From the NCBI RefSeq assembly GCF_008973715.1, contig NZ_WBOL01000018.1, positions 1 through 50,584 on the forward strand: 50,584 bases of DNA. The letters are read 5' to 3'. The notes beneath the pieces were generated by a model. It saw nothing but the letters and a program-made list of their open reading frames with translations. It did no database searches and was not told the DNA's origin. Below are positions 32,290 to 42,426 of this stretch, one piece after another (the first letter of the stretch is position 1; each line of letters starts with the position of its first letter). The position numbers were made by a program, and so were the translations under genes. The stretch comes from Nitrincola schmidtii. GTDB taxonomy: Bacteria > Pseudomonadota > Gammaproteobacteria > Pseudomonadales > Balneatricaceae.

Positions 32290-33246
32290 TCATTCTGAAG
32301 TATCGGTACGAATCAGACGTTTGCCTTTAAGGCATCCGTTAGCATCCGTTTCTGCGAGTCCAAGAAATTGTCCATTGGGCTCTGCAAACACTCGCCAAAC
32401 AGCATCGGTTGCCAGACCTAAATTAGCCAGTCTTTTACCTTGACGTAAGGCAATCGATTGCTCTTCTGTGAGCTCACATAAGGGCAAACTTTCAATCGCA
32501 CTCCAGGGTGGCAATAATAACCCATCTAGATAGTTTTGTATGCACTCGCTAGTGCTTTCGGGCAATGCCTGGATGTTTGCGTGTAGTTGATCAAAGTCGA
32601 GCATTTGCGCAGCGTTATAGCCGCCGACATGTGTACGCCGTAAACGACTGACATGCGCCCCACAGCCTAATAGTTCACCCAGATCCTGCACAATACTGCG
32701 TATATAGGTGCCTTTAGAGCAAAAGACTTCGAGATCGAGTTCTTGTTCTCTGATTGCCAGTAAACGTATCGAGTGAATGGTCACCTGTCGAGACTTAACC
32801 TCAACCTCTATCCCTTTACGGGCCAGTTTATACAGAGGCTGCCCTTGAACTTTCAAGGCGGAATAGATAGGCGGAACTTGATCAATTTGACCTGAAAAGT
32901 GCGTTTTTAACAGCGTTTCAATCTGATCTTTATCCAGTAAAGCAGGTACCGGACGTGTTTCTATCACGACTCCATCAGCATCGGCAGTATCTGTTTTTTC
33001 ACCCAATCGGGCGGTGGTCAGATAGGCTTTATCCGAATCAAGGAGGTATTGGGAAAACTTGGTGGCTTCACCCAGACAGATAGGTAACAAGCCGGTGGCT
33101 AGAGGGTCTAGCGCACCAGTATGTCCTGCTTTTGCCGCACCATATAGATGCTTAATCTGCTGAAGCGCCTTATTGGAACTCATGCCAGCAGGCTTATCGA
33201 GCAAAAAAATGCCATCGATGGCACGGCCCTTAGGTTTACGTGCCAA
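32290..33246 (-). CDS. truB: tRNA pseudouridine(55) synthase
   Basis: Makes the universal pseudouridine 55 in the T loop of tRNAs. The 318-residue protein has the catalytic GALDPLATG motif with Asp47, a KAYLTTARLG segment and a C-terminal region like the TruB second domain. The start is TTG (33244-33246). Its ribosome site, GAGGAG, lies in the last two codons of rbfA, so translation is coupled. It belongs to the rimP-nusA-infB-rbfA-truB transcript. Confidence 0.96.
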   Translation of the reverse strand: MARKPKGRAIDGIFLLDKPAGMSSNKALQQIKHLYGAAKAGHTGALDPLATGLLPICLGEATKFSQYLLDSDKAYLTTARLGEKTDTADADGVVIETRPVPALLDKDQIETLLKTHFSGQIDQVPPIYSALKVQGQPLYKLARKGIEVEVKSRQVTIHSIRLLAIREQELDLEVFCSKGTYIRSIVQDLGELLGCGAHVSRLRRTHVGGYNAAQMLDFDQLHANIQALPESTSECIQNYLDGLLLPPWSAIESLPLCELTEEQSIALRQGKRLANLGLATDAVWRVFAEPNGQFLGLAETDANGCLKGKRLIRTDTSE

Positions 33247-33249
33247 AGA

Positions 33250-33642
33250 TTACTCCTCAGAATCGGAGCGTTTCTGCTCCTGCTGGTAAGCTTGCTCAAT
33301 CAAACTATGCAATCGTCTGCCACGGTCCACGCTTTCGTCGTAATGAAAGCGTAGCTGTGGCATCACGCGTAACTTAATTCCACGAGCTAATTCCTTACGC
33401 AAGAAGCCAGCAGCATTATTAAGCACGGCCAAAGACTCAGGTGTGACGGTTGCCTCATCCTGATTTCCTAGCGGCATCACGGTGACATAGGTATCAGCGT
33501 AGCCAAGATCTTTACTGACCTTGACATAGCTGAGGGTCACCATACCCAAACGAGGGTCTTTGATTTCGCGTTGGATCAGCATCGCCAGATCCCGTTGGAT
33601 CTGGTCTGCTACCCGGTCTGTACGTTTAAACTCGCGAGCCAT
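33250..33642 (-). CDS. rbfA: 30S ribosome-binding factor A
   Basis: KH-fold assembly factor that helps mature the 5' end of 16S rRNA and is needed in the cold. The 130-residue protein starts MAREFKRTDRVADQIQRDLA and contains the IKDPRLGMVT segment and VMPQLRFHYDESVDRG, all conserved. A GGAG site precedes the ATG. It lies nine bases after infB and runs directly into truB. Confidence 0.96.
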   Translation of the reverse strand: MAREFKRTDRVADQIQRDLAMLIQREIKDPRLGMVTLSYVKVSKDLGYADTYVTVMPLGNQDEATVTPESLAVLNNAAGFLRKELARGIKLRVMPQLRFHYDESVDRGRRLHSLIEQAYQQEQKRSDSEE

Positions 33643-33651
33643 AGTTCTCCG

Positions 33652-36210
33652 TTACAGCGTGCGCTGTACTTCAATGGTGTCAAAGACTTCGATCTGATCG
33701 CCGACTTTAACATCGTTATAGTTTTTCACCCCGATACCACACTCCATGCCGTTTCTAACTTCAGCAACAGCATCTTTGAAGCGACGCAGGGATTCTAACT
33801 CACCTTCGTAGATAACCACGTTATCACGAAGAACACGAATGCGTTTGTTACGGTGAACAGTCCCTTCGATAACCATACAACCCGCAATGAGACCGAGTTT
33901 CGGCGAACGGAACACATCACGTACTTCAGCGATACCAACAATGTCTTCACGATATTCAGGTGATAACAAACCACCCATTGCTTGTTTCACATCGTTAATA
34001 ATGTCATAGATAACACTGTAGTAACGTAACTCAAGCTCTTCACGCTCGACGATCGCTTTCGCTTGGTTATCCGCACGAACGTTGAAGCCGATCATGATAG
34101 CTGAAGATGCTAGCGCTAAGTTGGCGTCTGTTTCACCAAAGCCACCAATACCACTGGAAACGATATTAACCTTCACTTCATCTGTAGAGAGATCTTCAAG
34201 TGAATTGGTCAGCGCTTCCAACGAGCCACGAACGTCTGCTTTTAGAACAATATTTAGCGACTTAACATCACCGGCTTGCATGTTTTCAAACAGATTTTCC
34301 AGCTTAGCTTTCTGCTGACGCGCCAGTTTAATCTCACGGAACTTACCTTGACGGAAGAGTGCCACTTCACGGGCTTTCTTCTCAGAAGACACCACCGTGA
34401 ACTCATCACCTGCATCGGGTGTTCCATCGAGACCTAGAATCTCAACTGGAATTGCTGGTCCTGCAGATTCGACAGGGCGCCCAGCTTCATCAAGCATGGC
34501 GCGCACTTTACCGTAATGAAGTCCGGCCAGTACGATGTCGCCTTTTTTCAACGTCCCGTTTTGTACTAACAGGGTGGACACTGAACCACGGCCTTTATCA
34601 AGACGCGATTCCACGACCACACCGCTCGCAGGCATATCGCTGACGGCTGTTAATTCTAGAACTTCAGCTTGCAGTAGGACTGCATCAATCAATGCATCGA
34701 TGCCTTCACCTGTTTTCGCTGAAACATGGACGAACTGAACATCACCGCCCCACTCTTCAGAGATAACATCACGCTGAGATAACTCATTGCGCACACGATC
34801 AGGATCAGCCTCAGGCTTATCGATCTTGTTGACGGCAACTACGATAGGCACATTACCGGCTTTGGCGTGTTGAATCGCCTCTTCTGTTTGTGGCATCACG
34901 CCATCATCAGCGGCAACGACTAAGATAACAATATCGGTTAACTTAGCACCACGAGCACGCATGGCTGTAAAGGCCGCGTGTCCTGGGGTATCGAGGAAGG
35001 TAACCATGCCGTTATCGGTTTCAACATGGTAGGCACCGATATGCTGGGTAATACCACCTGACTCACCCGCAGCGACTTTGGCTTCACGAATATAGTCAAG
35101 CAAAGACGTTTTACCATGGTCAACGTGACCCATAACGGTCACGACAGGTGCACGGGTTGAGGCTTCGCCACCATGCTGTTTTAGACCTTCAAGTAATGCA
35201 TCTTCAATCGCATTTTCTTGTAATGGAACCGCTTTATGGCCCATTTCTTCAACAACCAGAACAGCGGTATCTTGATCAAGCACTTGGTTGATGGTTGCCA
35301 TGGCGCCCATCTTGAACATGACTTTGATCACTTCAGCCGCTTTAATTGACATTTTCTTAGCCAATTCTGCGACCGTGATACTCTCAGGAACGCTCACTTC
35401 ATGAACGACGGGTGCTGTCGGCTTTTCAAAAGCGTGTTGATTTTGATTGGGTCGACCACGACCCATGGCACGCTTAGGACTCTTGCCAGGGCGACGAGTA
35501 GAGTTACGCTGATTATCTTCGTTAAGAGCGGGTGCGCCTTTACGAGCTGCAGCAGGCTTACCACGACGCGGCGTTTCATCTTCATCGCGACCACGACCTT
35601 TAACACGTGATTCCTTCACTTTGCTACGAGGTGCGCCTTTCTTATCTTCCGCGACATCAACTTCAGCTGCGACAACAACAGGCTGATCAATAGCGACAGC
35701 AGGCTCGATAACGTCTGCAACCAGTGTTTCCACTTGTTTAACTTCAGGCGTTTCAACCGCAGGCTGAACAGCTGCTGGCTCAACTTTAGCGTCAGTTTGC
35801 TGGGTGACGTTTGCTTCAACAGCAGCAGGAGCTGCAACGGCTGGAGACGCTACCGATGCTTCAACTGACTCTACAACATCGTCAGCTTTAGGCGCTTCTT
35901 CTAACTCTTCACGCTTAACATAGGTACGTTTTTTGCGCACTTCAACGTTAACGGTTTTACGCTTGCCAGCAGCGCCTACCTTCAATTGAGAGGTAGTCTT
36001 ACGCTTTAAGGTGATTCGGCTCGGCTCTGCCGCCGCACCTTCTTCACCATGGGATTTTTTTAAATGCGTCAGTAATGTTTGACGCTCTGATTCTGACACC
36101 ATTGATGTGTCTGACTTACCTTTGATACCGGCATCTTGCATCTGATTGAGCAAACGCTCAACGGATACACCAACCACATCGGCAAGTTGTTTAACGGTTA
36201 CTTCTGCCAT
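33652..36210 (-). CDS. infB: translation initiation factor IF-2
   Basis: GTPase that delivers initiator tRNA to the ribosome; a tRNA-fMet gene lies 2.5 kb upstream. The 852-residue protein has an N-terminal IF2N domain (1-55, [16 protein letters not shown]), then a long charged and Ala/Val-rich linker (about 60-270). A second IF2N-type domain follows, then the G domain with GHVDHGKT near 358-365, DTPGH and NKID, and domains II-IV. The low-complexity linker is usual for the family. It is preceded by nusA after 27 bases. Confidence 0.97.
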   Translation of the reverse strand: MAEVTVKQLADVVGVSVERLLNQMQDAGIKGKSDTSMVSESERQTLLTHLKKSHGEEGAAAEPSRITLKRKTTSQLKVGAAGKRKTVNVEVRKKRTYVKREELEEAPKADDVVESVEASVASPAVAAPAAVEANVTQQTDAKVEPAAVQPAVETPEVKQVETLVADVIEPAVAIDQPVVVAAEVDVAEDKKGAPRSKVKESRVKGRGRDEDETPRRGKPAAARKGAPALNEDNQRNSTRRPGKSPKRAMGRGRPNQNQHAFEKPTAPVVHEVSVPESITVAELAKKMSIKAAEVIKVMFKMGAMATINQVLDQDTAVLVVEEMGHKAVPLQENAIEDALLEGLKQHGGEASTRAPVVTVMGHVDHGKTSLLDYIREAKVAAGESGGITQHIGAYHVETDNGMVTFLDTPGHAAFTAMRARGAKLTDIVILVVAADDGVMPQTEEAIQHAKAGNVPIVVAVNKIDKPEADPDRVRNELSQRDVISEEWGGDVQFVHVSAKTGEGIDALIDAVLLQAEVLELTAVSDMPASGVVVESRLDKGRGSVSTLLVQNGTLKKGDIVLAGLHYGKVRAMLDEAGRPVESAGPAIPVEILGLDGTPDAGDEFTVVSSEKKAREVALFRQGKFREIKLARQQKAKLENLFENMQAGDVKSLNIVLKADVRGSLEALTNSLEDLSTDEVKVNIVSSGIGGFGETDANLALASSAIMIGFNVRADNQAKAIVEREELELRYYSVIYDIINDVKQAMGGLLSPEYREDIVGIAEVRDVFRSPKLGLIAGCMVIEGTVHRNKRIRVLRDNVVIYEGELESLRRFKDAVAEVRNGMECGIGVKNYNDVKVGDQIEVFDTIEVQRTL

Positions 36211-36237
36211 AAATGGGTTCCTCTTCTCCGTTGACTG

Positions 36238-37728
36238 TTACTGACTTTCTGAAAACCAAGGTGCACGCGCTGTCATAATGAGTTCAGCGGCCCTTTCTTC
36301 ATCAAGTCCCTCAATTTCAATTAATTCATCAACTGATTGCTCAGCTAAATCTTCCATAGTGATGACACCTTTCGCTGCTAGTTGATAAGCAAGCGCACGG
36401 TCCATTCCTTCCATCTCAAGAAGGTCATCAGCAGGCTCAGAAGACTCCAACTGCTCTTCACTGGCAATGGCCAGATTCAGTAATACGTCTTTAGCACGTG
36501 CTCTTAAAGCTTCAACGATATCTTCATCAAAACCGTCTATCTCCAGCATTTCATCAACTGGAACATAAGCAACTTCTTCAAGCGACGTGAATCCTTCATC
36601 AACCAACACTTGCGCCAATTCTTGGTCAACATCTAAGTGATTAATGAACAATTGCAGTACACGACCAACTTCAGATTGATGCTTTTCTTGAGCGACAGCT
36701 TCGCTCATGACATTCAGCTTCCAACCCGTCATTTCACTAGCAAGACGAACGTTTTGACCGTTTCGGCCGATAGCCATGGCTAGCGCTTCTTCGGCAACCG
36801 CGACATCCATCGAGTGACTGTCTTCATCAATGACTATCGAAGCAACTTCAGCAGGTGCCATTGCATTGATAACTAACTGCGCAGGATTGTCATCCCACAG
36901 CACGATATCAACACGCTCACCACCAAGCTCATTAGTTACTGCTTGAACACGAGAGCCGCGCATACCAACACAGGCACCCACGGGATCGATACGACCATCA
37001 TTAGTTTTTACCGCGATCTTGGCACGTGAACCCGGATCTCGTGCAGCGGCACGAATTTCAATAACTTCTTCCGCTATTTCAGGAACTTCCAAGCTAAACA
37101 GCTCAACCAACATGGCAGGAGCAGTACGACTTAAAATTAATTGAGGGCCACGACCTTCAGCACGAACTTCGTCAAGCACCGCACGAACACGATCGCCCAT
37201 ACGGAAGCTTTCTCGCGGAAGTAAGTGTTCACGTGGAAGCAAAGCTTCGGCGTTGTTACCCAGATCGATAATGACATTATCTCGGGTGACTTTCTTAACC
37301 GAACCAGCAATTAACTCACCTAAGCGGTCACGATACTGATCAACGACTTTCGCACGCTCAGCTTCGCGAACTTTCTGTACGATAACCTGTTTAGCCGTTT
37401 GTGCTGCAATACGTCCGAAGGCAACTGATTCAACCTGCTCTTCATACATATCACCAGGCTGTAATGCAGTATCTATCTCCATTGCTTCTTGGAGAGTCAG
37501 TTCAGTACCTAACGCAGGCACTGCAGTATTATCAACAACTAACCAGCGTCTAAAGGTTTCATAGTCACCTGTAGAGCGATCAATTTGAACGCGGATATCC
37601 GCTTCTTCGTCATAACGCTTTTTTGTCGCGGTTGCTAATGCCACTTCAATCGCTTCAAAGATGACAGCCTTTGGCACGTCTTTCTCATTTGAAACGGCTT
37701 CAGCAACCAGTAATATTTCTTTATTCAT
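36238..37728 (-). CDS. nusA: transcription termination/antitermination factor NusA
   Basis: Binds RNA polymerase and the boxA-directed antitermination complex on rrn leaders such as those flanking this window. The 496-residue product has an N-terminal polymerase-binding domain (1-130), S1 (about 135-200), two KH domains (about 200-345, [14 protein letters not shown] and [12 protein letters not shown]), and two C-terminal acidic repeats (about 360-490), each with an E-x-x-G-(F/L)-(D/E)-E motif. The two repeats match the long, gammaproteobacterial form. It sits between rimP and infB, as in most bacteria. Confidence 0.97.
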   Translation of the reverse strand: MNKEILLVAEAVSNEKDVPKAVIFEAIEVALATATKKRYDEEADIRVQIDRSTGDYETFRRWLVVDNTAVPALGTELTLQEAMEIDTALQPGDMYEEQVESVAFGRIAAQTAKQVIVQKVREAERAKVVDQYRDRLGELIAGSVKKVTRDNVIIDLGNNAEALLPREHLLPRESFRMGDRVRAVLDEVRAEGRGPQLILSRTAPAMLVELFSLEVPEIAEEVIEIRAAARDPGSRAKIAVKTNDGRIDPVGACVGMRGSRVQAVTNELGGERVDIVLWDDNPAQLVINAMAPAEVASIVIDEDSHSMDVAVAEEALAMAIGRNGQNVRLASEMTGWKLNVMSEAVAQEKHQSEVGRVLQLFINHLDVDQELAQVLVDEGFTSLEEVAYVPVDEMLEIDGFDEDIVEALRARAKDVLLNLAIASEEQLESSEPADDLLEMEGMDRALAYQLAAKGVITMEDLAEQSVDELIEIEGLDEERAAELIMTARAPWFSESQ

Positions 37729-37758
37729 TTACCCAGCCTCACCTGAACCTTTAAACGC

Positions 37759-38214
37759 TTAAAATTGCGGTACCAATCGAGCACGATCAATATAATCAAT
37801 TGGCAACAAATACTCGTTATCATCTACGACCAACAGAATCTCATCACCTTCAAGACCATTTAAGATGCCTTTGAATCGACGACGACCTTCAAATGGAACT
37901 CTTAGCTTCACTTCCAACACATGCCCCACATAGGCTTGGTATTGCGCTAAGTGATATAAGGGACGGTCCATTCCTGGTGAAGACACTTCGAGTAAATACT
38001 GTTCTGTTATTGGATCTTCAACATCCAAAATACCGCTGACTTGATGACTGACTCGTGCACAGTCATCAACTGTGACACCTTCTGGCCCATCAATATAAAT
38101 GCGCAATGTGCTGCGCTTACCTGCAGATTGAAATTCAATACCCCAGAGCTCTAACCCCAGAGAGTCAACTGCAGGTTTAATCAATTCTTCCAGCTGTTTA
38201 ATTTTAGCTGACAC
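37759..38214 (-). CDS. rimP: ribosome maturation factor RimP
   Basis: 30S assembly factor. The 151-residue protein contains the conserved LGLELWGIEFQSAGKRSTLRIYID strand region, DDCARVSHQVSGILDVEDP and VSSPGMDRPL. The start is GTG with AGAGGA upstream. It is the first gene of the nusA-infB transcript. A short perfect hairpin lies between the ribosome site and the end of the leader. Confidence 0.95.
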   Translation of the reverse strand: MSAKIKQLEELIKPAVDSLGLELWGIEFQSAGKRSTLRIYIDGPEGVTVDDCARVSHQVSGILDVEDPITEQYLLEVSSPGMDRPLYHLAQYQAYVGHVLEVKLRVPFEGRRRFKGILNGLEGDEILLVVDDNEYLLPIDYIDRARLVPQF

Positions 38215-38229
38215 GCTACTTTCCTCTTA

Positions 38230-38244
38230 GGTGTACATTACACC
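38230..38244 (-). other. small hairpin just upstream of rimP
   Basis: GGTGTA and TACACC form a perfect 6-base stem with a 3-base loop, ending about six bases before the AGAGGA ribosome site of rimP. It could affect ribosome access. It is a minor feature and no regulator is implied. Confidence 0.35.
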
Positions 38245-38360
38245 GTTTACCTTTCATGAAACTTGTCAGTAAATAGCAATACTTGCTGACTAACATTTTT
38301 TTGCGGATTAACTAAACTCACAACACCATGGAGATTAGTCATAAACATATGTTCTTTAAC

Positions 38361-38388
38361 AAAAAATGGGTCACATTGGGACCCATTT
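38361..38388 (-). terminator. second tandem terminator downstream of tRNAs
   Basis: On the minus strand, AAATGGGTC pairs with GACCCATTT (38380-38388 with 38364-38372) around a 7-base loop and is followed by six T. It lies 31 bases beyond another terminator, giving a double stop between the tRNA genes and rimP. The rimP operon therefore needs its own promoter in about 38245-38360, though I could not pick out convincing boxes. Confidence 0.8.
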
Positions 38389-38418
38389 CTGCTGGCTATA
38401 CGCCCTATTTCACCTACG

Positions 38419-38446
38419 AAAAAGCCCCTAAAGAGGGGCTTTTTTC
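38419..38446 (-). terminator. first tandem terminator downstream of tRNAs
   Basis: AAAAAGCCCCT-CTTT-AGGGGCTTTTT on the minus strand is a perfect stem with A- and T-runs, so it can act in either direction. It is the first strong stop after tRNA-fMet. The sequence between it and the tRNA (38447-38685) holds nothing I can identify. Confidence 0.88.
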
Positions 38447-38685
38447 TTTTTTGATCTTCAAAATGGAGATCAAAATGAAACCTCAAAGAGCGCGCAGACA
38501 TAAAAACTCAAGTCCACATCATCTCGCCAGCTAACAAATCGTAGATACCAAGCAAAAAAACAATCAACGCAATTGGCAATCTATTTTCAAGCTGCAATAT
38601 TATAGCAATCACAGCCCTTTCTCACAACCACTCACGCTTCACATTGAGTAAGGTCGAAAAGAACTGAGAGGATTACTATAGAAAG

Positions 38686-38762
<77 letters not shown>

Positions 38763-38775
38763 TCAAAACATAAAA

Positions 38776-38861
38776 TGGTGCCGACGGCCGGACTCGAACC
38801 GGCACGAGCTAGGCTCACCACCCCCTCAAGATGGCGTGTCTACCAATTTCACCACGTCGGC
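38776..38861 (-). tRNA. tRNA-Leu (GAG)
   Basis: An 86-base class II tRNA with a long variable arm and encoded CCA. The anticodon loop CTTGAGG gives anticodon GAG, reading CUC and CUU. The acceptor stem is GCCGACG/CGTCGGC. It lies between secG and tRNA-fMet, 13 bases from the latter, matching the conserved secG-leuU arrangement; the two are almost certainly processed from one transcript with secG. Confidence 0.96.
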
Positions 38862-38893
38862 TAAACGTGAACAACTGCAATCAAATATAAAAC

Positions 38894-39280
38894 CTAATCA
38901 GCAGTTGGGATATCACTTGACGCTGCACCTGAACTAGTTGAGCGAGGAATCTCAAGAGCTGGAAGCTCCTGTGCACGCTCTGCAGCAGACTCAATGACTT
39001 GCAACGAAGGAATACCAACTTCACTCACACTCATAGCGCGCTCTTTGGCGAAATAAGCTAGAGCGAAGCTTGTCGCAAATAAAATAGCAGCGACCAAAGC
39101 GGTAATTTTTACCATAAAGCCAGTGTTACCAGTACTACCAAATACAGTTTGGGATGCACCAGCACCAAATGAAGCTCCGGCCTCTGCACCCTTACCCTGC
39201 TGAAGCAATACCAAACCGATAATCGCTGCGGCAAGTAATACATGTACAATCAGAACCAGTATTTCCATTTTCTCAACCAT
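38894..39280 (-). CDS. secG: preprotein translocase subunit SecG
   Basis: Small inner-membrane subunit of the SecYEG channel. The 128-residue frame has two helices (about 6-24 and 56-76) around the conserved LLQQGKGAEAGASFGAGASQTVFG loop and a polar C-terminal tail of about 45 residues. The first ATG overlaps the tpiA 3' end by eight bases. A second ATG four codons later (39268, MEILVLIV) fits the family N-terminus equally well. It is followed by tRNA-Leu. Confidence 0.92.
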   Translation of the reverse strand: MVEKMEILVLIVHVLLAAAIIGLVLLQQGKGAEAGASFGAGASQTVFGSTGNTGFMVKITALVAAILFATSFALAYFAKERAMSVSEVGIPSLQVIESAAERAQELPALEIPRSTSSGAASSDIPTAD

Positions 39281-40052
39281 TTTTAGGGCTAGTAGCCGCT
39301 GCGCGACAAATAGCCGTGAATTCTTCAGAAACTAAAGCTGCACCACCTATCAAACCGCCATCAATATCCGGCTGGCTAAACAACTGATCAGCATTGGCAG
39401 CTTTTACACTACCACCATATAAAATAGTGACTTGTTCAGAAAACTCGCTACCATAGCCTGAAGCAAGCATCTGACGAATGAAGGCATGCACTGCTTGAGC
39501 TTGTTCGGGGGAAGCCGTTTTACCGGTTCCTATCGCCCAAATTGGCTCATAAGCCAAAACCACATTCGATAATTCTTTAACACTTAGCCCTGAAAAAGCC
39601 GCCAAGATCTGATCCGCAATCACTTTTTCTACTAAGCCTGCATCACGCTGCTCTAAACTCTCTCCAACACACAAGATCGGCTTGATTCCTACTTGAAGAA
39701 GGTTTTTCAGCTTTAACGCGACAACTGCATCTGTCTCTTGATATTCAGAACGACGCTCAGAATGACCAACAAGGGCGTAACTGACACCCATATCTGCAAG
39801 CATTTCAGCTGAACAATCTCCGGTATGCGCTCCGTCTTTTTCAAAACGAGATACATCCTGCGCACCAACGTTAATACCGGTTCCACTTAGCAACCCACCT
39901 ACCTGATTTATGTAAACCAAAGGGGGGCAGACTAAAATGCTTACGCTCTCTTTTATCGGCGACAATTGCTCGACCAGATCACCAATCAGATTGATATTCT
40001 GATTGATTCTTCCATGCATTTTCCAGTTTCCTGCTACCAGCGCTTTACGCAT
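39273..40052 (-). CDS. tpiA: triose-phosphate isomerase
   Basis: Interconverts dihydroxyacetone phosphate and glyceraldehyde-3-phosphate. The 259-residue TIM barrel has Asn9 and Lys11 (GNWKMHG), catalytic His97 (VGHSERR) and Glu169 in AYEPIWAIGTGKTA, and the phosphate-binding LYGGSVK and GGLIGGAAL. It lies between glmM and secG, the usual gammaproteobacterial order, and overlaps secG by eight bases. Confidence 0.97.
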   Translation of the reverse strand: MRKALVAGNWKMHGRINQNINLIGDLVEQLSPIKESVSILVCPPLVYINQVGGLLSGTGINVGAQDVSRFEKDGAHTGDCSAEMLADMGVSYALVGHSERRSEYQETDAVVALKLKNLLQVGIKPILCVGESLEQRDAGLVEKVIADQILAAFSGLSVKELSNVVLAYEPIWAIGTGKTASPEQAQAVHAFIRQMLASGYGSEFSEQVTILYGGSVKAANADQLFSQPDIDGGLIGGAALVSEEFTAICRAAATSPKNG

Positions 40053-40099
40053 TGATATGTCTCCTTTTAAAAGAGGCGCAAATCTTAACTGAGTTGATA

Positions 40100-41449
40100 T
40101 CAGGATACAAGTCCAGCCAATGCTTTTTCTACTGATTCAGAAAGTGTTTTACACAGATCAATAACTAATTCAGCCTCTTCACCTTCAACCATGACACGAA
40201 CCAAAGGCTCTGTACCAGATGGACGTAAAAGCACTCGACCTGTATCACCTAGTTTTAGTTCAGCCGCAGCAACAGCCTCTTGAACGGCTTTAACGGAAAG
40301 TGGGTCTACACCCTTAGGCACTGCTACATTGATCATTTTCTGAGGCATTTTAGTGATTCCTTGCTTTAACTCTGCAAGGGTTTTTCCTGTATCTACCATC
40401 GCCTTCAAAACCAACAAGGCTGCTAAGGTTCCATCCCCGGTTGAACTGAACTGCTTACACACAATATGACCCGAACTTTCACCACCTAAATCCCATTGGT
40501 GAATTTGTAACTGCTCCATAACATAGCGATCGCCTACCTTAGCCCTAACAAACGGAATTTGCTCTCGTTTAAACGCCTGTTCCAAGCCAAAGTTGGACAT
40601 TAAGGTACCAACCACACCACCTGCCAGCATACCTTGCTGTTTCATCGACATAGCAATGATGTAAAGCAACTCATCACCATCAACGACTTCACCTTGATGA
40701 TCAACCATAATCACTCGGTCACCATCACCATCAAGAGCGACCCCTAAGCTAGCACCTTTCTCAAGAACCGCCTTGCTTAATGCCTTAACGTCCGTAGCAC
40801 CGCACTGCAAATTAATATTTAGACCATTGGGACTCGATGCAATTTCGTGAACCTTCGCACCTAATTCCTCGAATACATTAGGAGCCACGTGATAGGTAGC
40901 TCCGTTGGCACAATCAAGAACAAGGTTTAATCCTTTCAGCTTCAGGTTTCCGTTCACGACTCCCTTGCAGTATTCGATATAGCGACCCGCAGCATCATCA
41001 ATACGCCGCACTTTTCCTAACTCATTTGAAGCAACTGTGGACATAGCTAAATCCATTTGAGCCTCAATAGCCTGCTCTATCTCATCGGGCAACTTTGTAC
41101 CTTTTGCCGAGAAAAACTTAATCCCATTATCTTGATAGTGATTATGTGATGCACTGATCACTATCCCAGCATCTGCACGGAAGGTTCTGGTCAAATAGGC
41201 AATTGCAGGAGTGGGCATCGGGCCAGTCAGTAATACATCAACCCCAGCAGCCGACAAACCTGCTTCTAAGGCAGACTCGAACATGTATCCTGATATACGC
41301 GTATCTTTGCCGATCACAATTTTACTTCGACCTTCACGAGCAAACACACAACCTGCTGCCCAGCCCAACTTCAATACGAAATCAGGCGTAATTGGAAAAG
41401 TACCTACTTCTCCACGGATACCATCTGTTCCAAAATACTTGCGTGTCAA
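40100..41449 (-). CDS. glmM: phosphoglucosamine mutase
   Basis: Converts glucosamine-6-phosphate to glucosamine-1-phosphate for peptidoglycan and LPS precursors. The 449-residue protein has the phospho-accepting Ser101 in [12 protein letters not shown], the metal-binding DGDGDR, and the C-terminal [15 protein letters not shown] phosphate loop. It lies one base after folP and is cotranscribed with it. Confidence 0.97.
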   Translation of the reverse strand: MTRKYFGTDGIRGEVGTFPITPDFVLKLGWAAGCVFAREGRSKIVIGKDTRISGYMFESALEAGLSAAGVDVLLTGPMPTPAIAYLTRTFRADAGIVISASHNHYQDNGIKFFSAKGTKLPDEIEQAIEAQMDLAMSTVASNELGKVRRIDDAAGRYIEYCKGVVNGNLKLKGLNLVLDCANGATYHVAPNVFEELGAKVHEIASSPNGLNINLQCGATDVKALSKAVLEKGASLGVALDGDGDRVIMVDHQGEVVDGDELLYIIAMSMKQQGMLAGGVVGTLMSNFGLEQAFKREQIPFVRAKVGDRYVMEQLQIHQWDLGGESSGHIVCKQFSSTGDGTLAALLVLKAMVDTGKTLAELKQGITKMPQKMINVAVPKGVDPLSVKAVQEAVAAAELKLGDTGRVLLRPSGTEPLVRVMVEGEEAELVIDLCKTLSESVEKALAGLVS

Positions 41450-41450
41450 T

Positions 41451-42317
41451 TTAACTCTCCCAATGTTCTTCGCAGGTTGCTTTCCATACGTTCAATGCAT
41501 CTACTGTCTCAGCAACATCATGCACTCGAATAATTGCCGCACCCTTTTGGGCTGCCATAATAGCACTTGAAAGACTTGCGGCGAGACGCTGACTAGACTC
41601 TCTTCCTGTAATCAATCCCAACATACTTTTGCGAGAACTACCACTGAGTACCGGATAGCCTAAAGCCACCAACTGATCCAATCTATTTAATAGAATTAAA
41701 TTATGCCTAAAGGTTTTACCAAATCCAAATCCTGGATCAAGTAGAATCTTACTTTTCTCGATACCAGCACTTGCGCAACGGTCAACCTGATCATTTAAGA
41801 ACGCTATGACTTCATCTACAACTGAAGCATAGCTTGGCTTATCCTGCATGGTTTGTGGCGAATCCCCTTGCATGTGCATAAGGCACACTGGCAACCCTGA
41901 GTTAGCCGCCACTTCAACAGCCCCCTCTTTCCTTAAGGCTCTCACGTCATTTATTAATCCGATACCTAATCCAACAGCTGCTTCAATTACTCGAGGATCA
42001 CTACTATCAAGTGAAAGAATGACATCTAGCTGACGAAGCTGCTCTATTACTGGCAATACTCGATCCATCTCCTCTTGAGTTGTGACTTGAGCAGCGCCTG
42101 GACGCGTTGACTCACCACCAACATCAAGTATTTTCGCACCATCCTTGATCATTTGCTCTGCTTTGCGCAATACAGAATCAATGGTTAATACATTGTGTTG
42201 ATAGAATTGACCGCCATCTGAAAAGGAATCGGGCGTAACATTAAGAATCCCCATAACGGACGGAACGGATAGATCGAGAAGGCGATCACCACATTGAAGC
42301 GTGGGTCTAGTCGACAT
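41451..42317 (-). CDS. folP: dihydropteroate synthase
   Basis: Joins p-aminobenzoate to the pterin pyrophosphate made by FolK (encoded at about 21 kb); the classic sulfonamide target. The 288-residue TIM-barrel protein has [14 protein letters not shown] near 24-37, the [10 protein letters not shown] loop, DVRAL, and the SRKSMLG phosphate-binding segment. It sits between ftsH and glmM, as in E. coli. A -10-like TATACT follows the ftsH terminator, so folP-glmM may have its own promoter. Confidence 0.96.
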   Translation of the reverse strand: MSTRPTLQCGDRLLDLSVPSVMGILNVTPDSFSDGGQFYQHNVLTIDSVLRKAEQMIKDGAKILDVGGESTRPGAAQVTTQEEMDRVLPVIEQLRQLDVILSLDSSDPRVIEAAVGLGIGLINDVRALRKEGAVEVAANSGLPVCLMHMQGDSPQTMQDKPSYASVVDEVIAFLNDQVDRCASAGIEKSKILLDPGFGFGKTFRHNLILLNRLDQLVALGYPVLSGSSRKSMLGLITGRESSQRLAASLSSAIMAAQKGAAIIRVHDVAETVDALNVWKATCEEHWES

Positions 42318-42381
42318 AGTGTAAATTCCAATAACTTCTTAGCTTTTAAAGGGCTGCTATTTATAGTGGCGCAGTATACAC

Positions 42382-42405
42382 AAAAGCCGGCATTAGCCGG
42401 CTTTT
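42382..42405 (-). terminator. ftsH intrinsic terminator
   Basis: AAAAGCCGGC-TAAT-GCCGGCTTTT on the minus strand is a perfect 10-base stem with a short loop. It lies about 20 bases after the ftsH stop. The trailing T-run is short, so some readthrough into folP-glmM is likely. Confidence 0.85.
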
Positions 42406-42426
42406 ATTGAGACAAAATTGCAGAAT

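Noticed and set aside
38247-38348. A 33-codon minus-strand frame (MFMTNLHG...) just upstream of rimP
   Set aside because: It has only a weak ribosome site, and its longer frame crosses both terminators. There is no recognisable family, and it is more likely chance in an untranslated leader.
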